Made by a program: the position numbers and the translations under genes. From assembly GCA_035591015.1 (NCBI GenBank), contig JAXIUW010226952.1, positions 1 to 10,351 of the forward strand: a stretch of DNA of 10,351 nucleotides, given 5' to 3'. This stretch comes from Cephalothrix simula. Its lineage: Eukaryota > Nemertea > Palaeonemertea > Archinemertea > Cephalotrichidae. Below the pieces are notes generated by a model that worked only from the letters and a program-made list of their open reading frames with translations, had not been told where the DNA came from and did not search any database. Of this stretch, positions 1 to 7,782 are shown in pieces. How positions within the stretch are numbered: the first letter of the stretch is position 1; each line of letters starts with the position of its first letter.

Positions 1-375
1 AGGACGTTCGTTTTCAATACAAAAGAGATAGAAATCAGCAACTTTTAGTCCTTATATTTAAGTTTGAGGGCGATAACATTTAGCTACAGCAAAAAGTTAG
101 GTATCAAAAAGTTGGAAAGTGGGGCAAATATACAGCGAAAAACGACTCGGAAATTGACATTGTATAGAACCTGATAATATCTAGACACACTGAAATACTG
201 ATTTTGTGGACACCTACTGTTTAAATCAAAAAACCGTTAGCCTGCAACACATTCAAATGGTCTTAGCACCACTCTCGGCACCACCGAGGGATCAATATTG
301 AATATCAATACTGAAAACTTATGACCACTTACTAGTATATTATTATTGATCATTATTTTTAATGTAAAAAGTAAA

Positions 376-401
376 CCCCAGCTGGACAGCTGGGGGGGGG
401 G
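376..401. repeat. Palindrome with two CAGCTG E-boxes, followed by a G10 run
   Basis: CCCCAGCTG (376-384) and CAGCTGGGG (387-395) are 9-bp perfect inverted arms separated by GA. Each arm contains a CAGCTG E-box word. The right arm merges into ten consecutive G residues (392-401). It may be a cruciform or hairpin, or paired bHLH sites, but its position deep in an intron gives no further support for regulation. Confidence 0.6.
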
Positions 402-735
402 CAAAATTAGGTACATTATACCTTGTAGGGCCTATTCTTTCCATTTATCAACACGAAAAATTTAAAATAATAAAGTGTAATTTTATCCAGTGTTACTTAA
501 TTATCACCCCATTTCGGGGGGCAATAAGGGACCGTCACTGAAGGGGGAAATAATTTTTCGGGCAAAAATTCTAAGGGTGAAAAGTAAAGCTTTTGTACAC
601 AAAACTGTTGTGTTTTGCGTAAGAATATTGTAAAACGTACTACATGTATATTTAAAAGGTTGGAATACACTTTATTGCCTATTTTTGGATTTGGGCACAA
701 TTTTAACCAAAACCAAACAAAATATTTACATGTGA

Positions 736-753
736 GGGGAGGTGGGGGGTGGG
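736..753 (+). repeat. G-rich tract
   Basis: The order is GGGG, AGGT, GGGGGG, T, GGG. It has enough guanine runs to suggest an imperfect G-quadruplex but lacks four clean separated GGG tracts. It lies inside the DXO intron and I see no associated gene. Confidence 0.4.
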
Positions 754-2121
754 CAATTTTACAGAAATTGAACAATTTGAATGTCCGCGAAAATTGGTAT
801 ATTTATCTGTATTTATAAACAAAAAACAATGAACCACCGGTTAGCCACCTAAATTATTTTTGTATGAATATAAACGATAGTCTATGGACATGTTTCATTT
901 TCTTACCTTGCACATGGAGATCAGTCGCCCACGCCCTTTTCCAAAATGAATAGGTTTAGGGGCCTACCAATTGTATAGCAAGTGGGATTTAAACAATGTA
1001 TGGCCATTGACCATTTTGGCGCCGTATTTTGTCCCATCATTTCCACAGCGGTGGGTTTAGGGGGCAACTTGTTCCCTGATCTCGAAAGGCAAGGCGGAAA
1101 ATACTTAATAGAAAAGGTTTTCCTCATCCAATTTTTCCATCCATATCGGCTGTCCATATGCGTTTTTTATATAAAAAGTTTTGAGATAAGATTTCATGTA
1201 TAACGGATACTGAAAAATCCTAAATGAAAATTCAAAGCTTTCATAGATCTAACACTAAACTCTGCAGAATTCCAATCTGCCACTACCGTATTTAACCTGG
1301 GGATTTGGAAAAATTGGATATCATTAGGTAATAAATACTGATTATTGTTGCAAGCAGGCAAGTGGATCATAGATAAGCCTAAACTCTGAAAGCCTTTGCA
1401 CGGTGAAAAAAATTGATAACTTCCAAGATTAACTACCATGGACATTTGTTTAAAATGGGTAAACCAAGCAGGCAAAACTCAAGAAAGTTGTTCGAATACC
1501 AGTCAGTACATATCAAAGGTCAAGACCGGATAAAATTTCCAATTTGTTGATAGTTTTTTATCTGGAATTGGCACATATGATATACTTGACAGCTCAGCAA
1601 CCTTTGTAAGGACCAAAATTTGTACATCATGTAAGTATTAAGAATGACAATAATGTTTGTAGATTCTGATGTTATAATCTTTCTCCCCAGTGGATTCCCA
1701 TATTTTTTTTCTCTGGATGCCCGAATCAAGATCAGGGTATTACGAACCCCGCCCGCAAAATCATTATCATTATCATTGTGTACCTTAGTACCTTATGGTG
1801 ATCAATAAAATAGTGTTCATATAGTATTATTTTTCTGGGAACCAGGACAAGCATTAATTTTTTTGGGGACATGTGACTGATGATGATGGAAGATATGGCA
1901 GACAACTGAAGGAACAAGCGAACGTCTGAGTGAATGAAAACTATTTTGAAAAATTCTTCCGAGGACAGGTAAATTTGCCCGTGTGAGCCCACAAAATTTT
2001 TTCCTAAATCCTGCCAATACAGGGCTACTTCCAATCAAAGTTTCTCTGATATATATTCCAGCGTAACCCACCGCAGGGCCTCTATAACAAATAGCACTAG
2101 CAGTGAATAAAATATACTTAC

Positions 2122-2660
2122 AATTTAAAATTATGGTCAGATTTACATCCTGAGGAATTTTCAAAACTTATATTTCTAGGTATTTCAAATCTGGTAACAT
2201 GAGCCGATACCCACTGCAAGAGATCATCTAAATCTAATCGTCCAAAGGCATGTGCTTCTTTAGTTATGTAGTTTGATAAACCTTCATTCAAATCACAAGA
2301 GTATCTTAATTTTCTAATATTTTCTAGTGACATAACATTGACATGACTAGGAGAATTGTTTCCAGTTGGATTTGGACTCTGAGTCTGAGGCAACCAAAGA
2401 TTATTCAAGGATTGTTTATCATAAACAGGACTTTGATCTTTTAATTGAGAAAAAAATCCAAATTCTTTCGGCTCTCTATAAAAAGGAAATTTATTAAGAA
2501 ATTGGTCTTTTGGGTAAACATAAAAGGCACCTTTACAATCATCATCGTCATCATTTTTATTATCAGCATATTTCATTTTTTTGTATTTATGCGGGTTTAT
2601 ATTATCCATGTTATCAGCATATTTCATTTTTTTGTATAAATGCGGGTTTATGGCGGCCAT
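2122..2660 (-). CDS. DXO: DXO/Dom3Z/Rai1-family decapping exoribonuclease, first coding exon
   Basis: DXO proteins remove incomplete or non-canonical 5' caps (including NAD caps) and degrade the RNA 5' to 3'. This exon encodes residues 1-179 plus two bases. Family matches are FPFYREPKEFGFFS at 58-71 (human FPFYRRPSELGCFS), NIRKLRY at 114-120, CDLNEGLSNYI at 122-132 (human FDLRDGYPDRY) and RLDLDDLLQWV at 141-151 (human RLDHLLCWLLE). The exon ends in NFK plus TT before GTAAGT. A following exon beginning like HTDFVCWRG would fit the family. The catalytic Glu/Asp motifs belong to later exons and are not in the window. The start ATG at 2660 has the context CAAGATGGCC, a strong Kozak match. Residues 1-57 form a non-conserved, charged extension with a 14-residue duplication and a DDDDD run (37-41). 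It diverges from PDZD11. Family recognition is strong; the exact start is less sure. Confidence 0.88.
2560..2650 (-). repeat. In-frame 40-bp tandem duplication in the DXO N-terminus
   Basis: Two 40-bp copies (2560-2599 and 2611-2650) sit 51 bp apart, that is 17 codons, and differ at only two adjacent bases. They encode INPHLYKKMKYADN (residues 4-17) and INPHKYKKMKYADN (residues 21-34), separated by MDN. The two substitutions change one Leu codon to Lys. High identity and preserved frame suggest a recent duplication in a poorly constrained leader. Confidence 0.9.
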
Positions 2661-2850
2661 CTTGGTTAAAACCTAACTATATATCATCGCATTAAAACAA
2701 ATTACAAATACTAACGGCTTTAGCACTGTTTAGGCACCCTATTTCACAGCTTTAAAAAATTCATTTAAATTTCATTGTCGTTTTTATTTATAATACACTA
2801 TGTGAATTCAAAATCATATGATTCGAAAATAATTCGTTTTAATTCGATAG

Positions 2851-2858
2851 TATATAAG
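2851..2858 (+). promoter_or_regulatory. TATA box, PDZD11 side
   Basis: TATATAAG fits the TATAWAAG consensus and lies 129 bp upstream of the PDZD11 ATG. A start site about 30 bp downstream would fall near 2880 and give a 5' leader of roughly 100 nt that includes the upstream ORF at 2935. It is a short motif in AT-rich DNA, so chance is possible. Confidence 0.45.
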
Positions 2859-2934
2859 AGTCCAGAAAGTGAAATGAAAAAATCCACAGCTATACAAAAA
2901 ACACCGCATTAGCTGAAACTTTATAACGTCGTGG

Positions 2935-2985
2935 ATGAACTGTCAAAATATGGCGGAAAATCACCGTTTTGACGTTTTTAAGTAA
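2935..2985 (+). CDS. Upstream ORF (16 codons) in the PDZD11 leader
   Basis: ATG at 2935, with a second in-frame ATG at 2950, opens a 16-codon frame that stops with TAA at 2983-2985. That is one base before the PDZD11 ATG at 2987. The frame is different from PDZD11. The peptide is MNCQNMAENHRFDVFK. If the messenger starts near the TATA-directed site, ribosomes would meet this ORF first and could terminate and reinitiate at the main start. The ATGGCGG at 2950 is also a YY1-like motif, so these bases may be a DNA element rather than translated. Confidence 0.35.
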   Translation: MNCQNMAENHRFDVFK

Positions 2986-2986
2986 A

Positions 2987-5057
2987 ATGTCGTTTAAAAT
3001 GTCTCAAGAACAGTATAATCAACATCTCCATGGTGAGCTCATCGAAGCTGAACTACCAAGATATGACCCACCACCTCCGTGGATTCCCATCGAGCATGTA
3101 AGCTTAAGTCTTTTCTTATAGCTTATTTCATATTTCAAAAAGACTAATGAAAGGGACTACAATAACTCTTTCACTTTGCATCTGGATCGCACTTCTGTGC
3201 CCTCCCCATCTGGCCGTGGATCGCACTTTGATGCACAAGAACGTCCTTTCAATCTGTGTAATTTGTACTGAACAGCCAATAACCGAAAGCAGCTAATCAT
3301 TCGACTACTTTCCCAGTGAGAGGACCATATAATATCCATAATTCTGAAAACCTCCATTATTACAAGATTGCTGTTAGTGACGTCATACTTTTTTACAGAA
3401 TACATGTACTGTAGCATAATTATGGGTGCCAGTACATCTATTGAGAGAAATCACAGATCTGAGATCATGAATTTTTACATGATTACACTAAAGTACTTAT
3501 TCTTATCAAAATACTTCCCAGTCAATATAGAAATGTAGCGCGTTCACAAATCAGGCAAAAAAGGCAAAAGGAAAAAGAAATTTGCCTTCAATTCTGCAGA
3601 AGCAGCCTTCCCTGAATTCTAATTTGCCTCACCTTGTTTCAACATACTGAGTCTGTGCCTTAAGCCACAGTTAAACTGGCCATACCATGGACAGTAACTA
3701 TAGAGGAGTGAATTTGCCTGAATTTTGCACTACAGTTCTGGCAACCCCTGGTCTCCTGATCCCAGCCAAGATTTGTCATCATGGGGTTGGATGTGGAATA
3801 ACAGTAGCCTGATATAAGGTGCTATCAGTGTAATTTAAATTTTACTATTACCAGGATTGACATTATTTCCTTGAATTCCAGCGTGCTGATTGCAGACATT
3901 ACAATGGAAAGCTTGCTCACTTCATACCAAGAACAATTCATCTTAAAAGGAATAAAGCAACAGATCAGGTAATATTTTACGTCATCTAGTTAGAAGATCT
4001 GAAAGAAATATTTAGATTGGTTTTAAACAAAAATTCTGTCAATTTTCAGTTAGGGTTCAATATTCGAGGGGGAAATGATTACCATTGTGGTGTATTTATT
4101 TCAAAGGTATGTATGTAGATCATCATAATTCATCCTGATATACAATATTAAATTATTATAGAAATATAGATTTTTTGAAAAGGAGATCACAGAATGAAAA
4201 TTTCTTGATATATGATTTTTTCCTGAGCTTTTAAGAATAAATGTGATTAAGATTTTTGAGCAAAAAATTTTTGTGGGAAAAAAATAGACGATGCACAAAA
4301 AATTGTTATCACAAGTTTTCACCCACAAGAAAATTTTAATATTTCTAGGCATTGACTAGACATGGGTCAAGAATAGTCCTCTATACTCCAACCCTATCTA
4401 ATTAGTATTACGTGCTGTCAGCTCATACAAATGGTATAGTTCGTATGTTTCGAATATCGAGTTCTCTGCCTTTCGTTGACCCCGGTTGACCCAAAGTTCT
4501 CTAACAGTTCCCATTAAGAATAATTTTCAGGATTTTAAGACCAATCATTTATCATTTTTTTAAAAATCGATTAACACAGGTCATGCCTGATACAGAAGCT
4601 GAACGACTTGGATTAAAGACGGGTGATCAGGTAAAATTATGACAAAATTTTCATTGAATGTCACCAGACAGTACATTCAAAAATTTAATATTGAATGAAA
4701 TTTGATTACCTTTCAGATAATATCTGTTAATGATGAAAGTTTTGAAGATATTCCTCATTCAGAAGTAAGTTTAGGAAATAATTTATGCAAGATTAGAATA
4801 AGATCAAGAAAAAATCAATATCTTTTTCAGATTGCCATTAAAAATCACACGTCAATTTATATTTTAGGCAGTACGATTACTGAAAATGAATACCTATATC
4901 AAATTGACAGTTAAATATTTTCCATACGGTAAGACATAAATAATTTTTTTGTATAGAAGCCTATTGTTTACCGTTCTTAGGCATTTTTTATCATTTTTCA
5001 GCTTACGAAAAAACTTATGATAAAACGAAGTTTCTCCAAGCTCTTCAAAATAGATGA
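2987..5057 (+). CDS. PDZD11: PDZD11, PDZ-domain adaptor, complete seven-exon gene
   Basis: The exons are 2987-3097, 3882-3968, 4050-4106, 4580-4630, 4717-4764, 4868-4928 and 5002-5057, all with GT-AG junctions, giving 471 nt or 156 aa. Vertebrate PDZD11 is a cytosolic adaptor of about 140 aa that binds PLEKHA7-type WW proteins through its N-terminus and the C-terminal tails of membrane transporters (ATP7A, PMCA) through its PDZ domain. Here LPRYDPPPPWIPIEH (23-37) matches the conserved LPxYxxPPxWIP segment. The PDZ domain spans about 53-137: PRTIHLKR, the carboxylate loop LGFN (67-70), IRGG, GVFISK, then GLKTGDQIISVND (96-108). His116 opens helix B, as in class I PDZ domains, followed by AVRLLK and KLTVKYFPY (130-138). 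The tail YEKTYDKTKFL is less conserved. An alternative Met at codon 5 exists. The head-to-head DXO neighbour shares the promoter. Confidence 0.95.
3098..3881 (+). other. PDZD11: PDZD11 intron 1
   Basis: This is a 784-bp GT-AG intron (GTAAGC...CCAG) in phase 0. It holds a CRE-type palindrome TGACGTCA at 3378-3385 and a 12-bp direct repeat TGGATCGCACTT at 3183-3194 and 3217-3228. The words CAGGCAAA and TTTGCCT recur in both orientations between about 3550 and 3730 and may be an old degraded repeat. The minus-strand ORF at 3157-3417 has no recognisable family and lies within the intron. Confidence 0.8.
4107..4579 (+). other. PDZD11: PDZD11 intron 3
   Basis: This is a 473-bp phase-0 intron (GTATGT...CACAG). 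It is AT-rich and I see no gene, repeat family or conserved site in it. The minus-strand ORF at 4101-4352 is low-complexity and unlikely to be coding. Confidence 0.8.
4821..4867 (+). other. PDZD11: Two candidate acceptors in PDZD11 intron 5
   Basis: The donor after Glu118 (GTAAGT at 4765) can join either the strong acceptor TCTTTTTCAG ending at 4830 or the weaker TATATTTTAG ending at 4867, 37 nt further on. Only the distal one restores AVRLLK...KLTVKYFPY. The proximal one shifts the frame and stops at TAA 4912-4914, removing the last PDZ helix and strand. Confidence 0.6.
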
Positions 5058-5551
5058 AGATAGATAAAATAATCAGAGAAAATGCTGATGTTAGAATTGT
5101 CGTTGACTCTTTAAGAGAAAACAGCATTATGCAAATAATGTGAAAAGGAGTTTAAATTTTAGAAATTGAAAAGCTAAAAAGGAGTCCTTAGGTGCCGTTA
5201 AATTGGGTTAATAGTTACTCTAGTCTTAAACTGTGTGTTAAAATTTCTTTTGTGCAATAATACCAATACATGCCCATAGAAGTTCCTTGTACTCAGAGAT
5301 GAGGGCAACTGATGCACTTACAAAGCGTTAAAAAATAGTTACAAGTATTGTCATACTGGTACATCCTTTTGTGTGTAAAATGTATGTTACAGAAAAAAAC
5401 AAAACTTTTAAGTAAATTATGATAAAAGTGAGATATTTGACAATTGGACTTTCAAATAATCTTTTATTGTTTTTTTTTTTACTTGCGCAATACATTTTTG
5501 GCTCTAGGTCAAAACTTATTCCAGTTAGGGCTACACGGAAATGATCTCACA
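5058..5551 (+). other. PDZD11 3' flank
   Basis: AT-rich sequence follows the PDZD11 stop. I see no canonical AATAAA. Variant hexamers such as GATAAA (5062-5067 and near 5420) are the only polyadenylation candidates and are weak. No gene is evident; a T-run lies near 5470-5480. Confidence 0.5.
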
Positions 5552-6100
5552 TTCGATATCGCAAGCCTTTTAGGAGATTTTGCATTATCGCAAAATCGCA
5601 TCGGTGTCGCCGCGATATCAATGCAAGGGAGAGAGCAAAGGAGCAGCAATATTGCTGCGACATCGATGCGGCTTTGCGATGTCGCAAAATCGCATTCTTT
5701 GGGCTTAGATGAACGGAACAAAGGAGCGGCGATATTGCAGTGACATCGATGCGCATTTGCGAGATCGCAAAGTCTCATTGATGTCGCTTCGATATCCCAG
5801 CGATATAGCTTTTATGACGTCATTTCTACTCTATGCTCTCTCCTGAATGCAATGAATGGGATTTTACGATATCGCATCGATGTCGCCGCGATATCGCTTA
5901 AGCATATCGCCGGGATATAGCGGGGACATCGATGCGCTTTTGCGATGTCGCGGTGATATCAATGCGCCTTCGCGAGATCGCAAAATCGCATTCTTCGCAG
6001 GCTTAGAGAAGCGGCCATATCTCTGTGACATCGATACACCTTTGCAATTTTACTTAATTAGAATAAGCACAATATATTTGTGATATCGCTGCGATATCGT
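5552..6100. repeat. CpG-rich block of GATATCGC/GATGTCGC palindromes
   Basis: This stretch of about 550 bp is built from short self-complementary words: GCGATATCGC (exact at 5888-5897, near-copies throughout), GCGATGTCGC, GCGAGATCGC and CATCGATG. A longer unit is visible. GACATCGATGCG occurs at 5659, 5742 and 5925, with a diverged copy at 6027. The 18-mer TCGCAAAATCGCATTCTT is exact at 5682-5699 and 5978-5995, and both copies are followed by GGCTTAGA. The flanks are AT-rich and CpG-poor by contrast. Open frames here on both strands (for example 5444-5743 and 5509-5778) result from the repeats and are not likely genes. A CRE palindrome TGACGTCA sits at 5815-5822. I do not recognise a named family. 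Confidence 0.8.
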
Positions 6101-6474
6101 TTCTGTCCATACCTCCCGATCAACCAACTTCAAACTCTTCCAATATTTCAATGTTTCTCCCCTATCTTTCAATTAAACAAACCAAACCTAATTCTTATCA
6201 GTGGGAATGCGGGGCGTGGGGATTGTATTTGTACCCTGTTGTACATTAAGTGGTCGGAAATCGCACAAGACATAAAAGAGGCATGATATGTCGTCGTGGC
6301 GTAAAACGAAAACTCTGTCCAGGAACGATTTGCGAAATTTTCAGTAAGGGATGCAGATTAACCATTTATTCGGTTTAAAACCAGCTCAACTGAGGTATAT
6401 GGTTAAATAGACCGGTCGTTAAAATGAAAATTACTCCGCGTGAAAAAGTTAAGGAAAACTAACATTTAGATATA
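6101..6474. other. Intergenic stretch, nothing recognised
   Basis: No gene or RNA is recognised here. The plus-strand frame 6080-6286 has no domain signature. A short G-rich word, GCGGGGCGTGGGG, lies near 6210-6222. Confidence 0.5.
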
Positions 6475-6649
6475 GACACATCGACACTTAACCCTAATTT
6501 TTTTATTGTCATACCACTGACGAAGGCGAAAGCCGAAAGCTTTGGTTTTGTTGTTTCTTGTGCCAGTTGTTGAATTTTTTTAGACATAATACTAACCCTA
6601 ACCTAACCCTACGTCAAGAAGTGTTGATGTGTCCACGTGTCGATGTGTC
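6475..6649. repeat. Inverted repeat enclosing telomere-like repeats and a hammerhead-like motif
   Basis: GACACATCGACAC at 6475-6487 is perfectly complementary to GTGTCGATGTGTC at 6637-6649. A near-copy of the right arm at 6621-6633 makes a 16-bp tandem. Inside the arms are TAACCCTAA (near 6489-6497) and CTAACCCTAACCTAACCCTA (6592-6611), resembling the C-rich strand of TTAGGG telomere repeats. Between them is CTGACGA (6517-6523), a GGC-GAAA-GCC hairpin (6525-6534) and GAAA (6535-6538). The arrangement looks like a small mobile element or a mosaic of element ends. No protein is encoded. Confidence 0.65.
6592..6611 (-). repeat. Short interstitial telomere-like repeat
   Basis: CTAACCCTAACCTAACCCTA is about three degenerate units of TTAGGG read on the minus strand, one unit being one base short. 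A further TAACCCTAA occurs about 100 bp to the left. This is too short for a true telomere and is probably repair- or element-derived. Confidence 0.6.
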
Positions 6650-7226
6650 AATGTACTTCTGCAAATTAATCAGTTTTTAAAATTGTATAAGTGCGTGAGG
6701 GGACCTGAATGTCCCGGAATTATGAGAGGTTGGAAGTTAGTCGAACGGTGGAAGCCCTTACAATTATTCTTCACTACTATAAAGGGTCATAAAGCTAACT
6801 AGTGAACAAAACTTAATTCTAGGACAATATGTTATTTTCATAACAAAAATGATAGAATAACAATCGCACAAGTCTTATAAAGCTATCTGAGGCTAAAAAA
6901 TTACCATTATCAATTATCATATAAACTATAAAGTAAAGATTTCATGAATAACACATAATTATTATGGCACATTAATAAATTATTTAAATTAACAAAAAAT
7001 ATAGTACTGTATAGTTTCATAATAATTTGTAAACTTATGAGACAAATTTATCTAAAAATACAATCTTAACCCTAAAATCATTATCTAAGTTCATTAACAT
7101 ACATGCCTATGCATATACATTTTATCTCTGTTGAACATTGATAGTTGATACACAGAAAAATGTATTTAGATCTAAATACAAAAAGTTTTTTTTAAATACC
7201 TAATAATACAGTATTTTATCCTTACC
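6650..7226. other. AT-rich intergenic stretch
   Basis: I see no gene, RNA or organised repeat. The sequence is strongly AT-rich from about 6780 onward, with short homopolymer A and T runs. Confidence 0.6.
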
Positions 7227-7322
7227 TACACAATAATATAGATAATTGGCCACACGATTTAAATGAGGCTAAAAAATGCCCCCCGAAAATCTCTGAAGTG
7301 GGGACCCTGACCTCCTTGACCC

Positions 7323-7527
7323 TAGCCTTGCCACAAGGCGTTTAGAAATTTCTAAAAAATCTCTAAAATTTATGGCCAATCCCTATCCTGCATGTAATAT
7401 CAGGATGAAGAAGCGCGTTCTAACTAACCTAGAATCGGTTTGTTTACATCAGAGTTTCACAGAATTCCCGCATAGCGCTGTAGTCGATTTATGAAAGCCG
7501 AAATGATAGGGCCTGGGAGCCAGGCTA
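7323..7527. mobile_element. Nested 205-bp insertion with a 9-bp target duplication
   Basis: This segment interrupts the left arm of the foldback element. It is bracketed by identical 9-mers, CCTTGACCC at 7314-7322 and at 7528-7536. The opposite arm carries the uninterrupted site once (GGGTCAAGG, 7841-7849), so the empty state is preserved a few hundred bases away. The ends are inverted: TAGCCTTGCC on the left and, read from the other strand, TAGCCTGGCT on the right (8 of 10 match). It is non-coding. A 9-bp duplication would suit a Mutator-like element, whereas hAT elements make 8 bp, but the ends are too short to classify firmly. Confidence 0.8.
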
Positions 7528-7716
7528 CCTTGACCCATATATATTCTGAATCCTTCTAAAAAATGTAGGAACAAGTTTATATTTTCAAGACTAAAGCGCC
7601 TCGTGGTGGCCCCTAGCGACGAAAATGTGCATTTACAGCCAAAACAGCTGAACTAGGAGATTGTTTCGGTCAATATTATTGTTCTATAAAACAACAGCAC
7701 CAATTAAAAAACTTGC

Positions 7717-7781
7717 AGCGCCACCTGTAGCCTTATGTGAAAATGCGCATTTTCGCCGCTAGGGGGCCGCCAGGTGGCGCT
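7717..7781. repeat. Perfect 11-bp hairpin in the foldback loop
   Basis: AGCGCCACCTG at 7717-7727 is the exact complement of CAGGTGGCGCT at 7771-7781, with 43 nt between. The right arm coincides with the CTCF-like motif. Confidence 0.75.
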
Positions 7782-7782
7782 T
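7764..7782 (+). promoter_or_regulatory. CTCF-like motif inside the foldback element
   Basis: GGGCCGCCAGGTGGCGCTT aligns with the vertebrate CTCF consensus TGGCCACCAGGGGGCGCTA at 15-16 of 19 positions, with the core CCAGGTGGCGCT intact. CTCF is present in most bilaterians. This is motif similarity only, and the sequence is constrained by being one arm of a hairpin. Confidence 0.35.

Larger units (their letters stand above)
1..2121 (-). other. DXO: DXO intron 1 (partial, runs off the left edge)
   Basis: This is the sequence downstream of the DXO first exon on the minus strand. The donor reads ATT|GTAAGT with GT at 2121-2120. I looked for the next DXO exon, which should carry a WRG...TPYE-like segment, and did not find it, so it is presumably beyond position 1. 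Open frames here (for example 921-1157, 1194-1475 and 1520-1729 on the minus strand) match no family I know and look like chance ORFs. Contents worth noting are a 20-bp palindrome followed by a G10 run (376-401), G-rich patches at about 517-548 and 736-753, and a G/C-richer stretch at about 920-1100 with GGTTTAGGGGSC twice (near 952 and 1053). The last could be an old repeat, but I cannot name it. Confidence 0.6.
2661..2986. promoter_or_regulatory. Shared divergent promoter between DXO and PDZD11
   Basis: Only 326 bp separate the two start codons, which point away from each other, so both promoters must lie in this AT-rich segment or overlap it. On the PDZD11 side there is a consensus TATA box (2851-2858). 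Near each start lies a YY1-type AANATGGC word: CAAGATGGCC on the minus strand at the DXO ATG, and AATATGGCGG at 2947-2956 on the plus strand. No transcription start can be fixed from sequence alone. Confidence 0.65.

Noticed and set aside
497-818. Overlapping ORFs on both strands in the DXO intron (92 aa minus, 67 aa plus)
   Set aside because: Low-complexity, Pro/Phe-rich translations from G- and T-rich DNA, with no family resemblance and no splice context.
921-1475. Minus-strand ORFs tested as possible DXO exon 2
   Set aside because: Neither a WRG-like nor a TPYE-like segment nor any other DXO signature is present, and no acceptor supports them.
4702-4914. Continuous 70-aa plus-strand ORF through PDZD11 exon 5 and intron 5
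   Set aside because: Its second half is intron plus frameshifted exon 6. Homology clearly supports splicing 4764 to 4868 as the main form. It is kept only as a possible alternative-splice product.
5444-5778. Long ORFs on both strands inside the palindromic repeat block
   Set aside because: Both strands are open because the repeat units are self-complementary and poor in stop codons. The peptides are repeats of RSH/DIAA-type words with no domain.
3378-5822. Two perfect CRE palindromes TGACGTCA (3378-3385, 5815-5822) as regulatory sites
   Set aside because: One is in an intron and one in a palindromic repeat, with no promoter context. Recorded as motifs only.
5552-6100. Possible cyanobacterial HIP1 (GCGATCGC) repeats, implying bacterial DNA
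   Set aside because: The recurrent word is GCGATATCGC or GCGATGTCGC, not HIP1, and both flanks are clearly animal intron-containing DNA.
6517-6560. Active hammerhead ribozyme
   Set aside because: The core words are present, but an extra A precedes stem II, stem III would need a G-U pair, and stem I shows only two pairs. Reported only as hammerhead-like.
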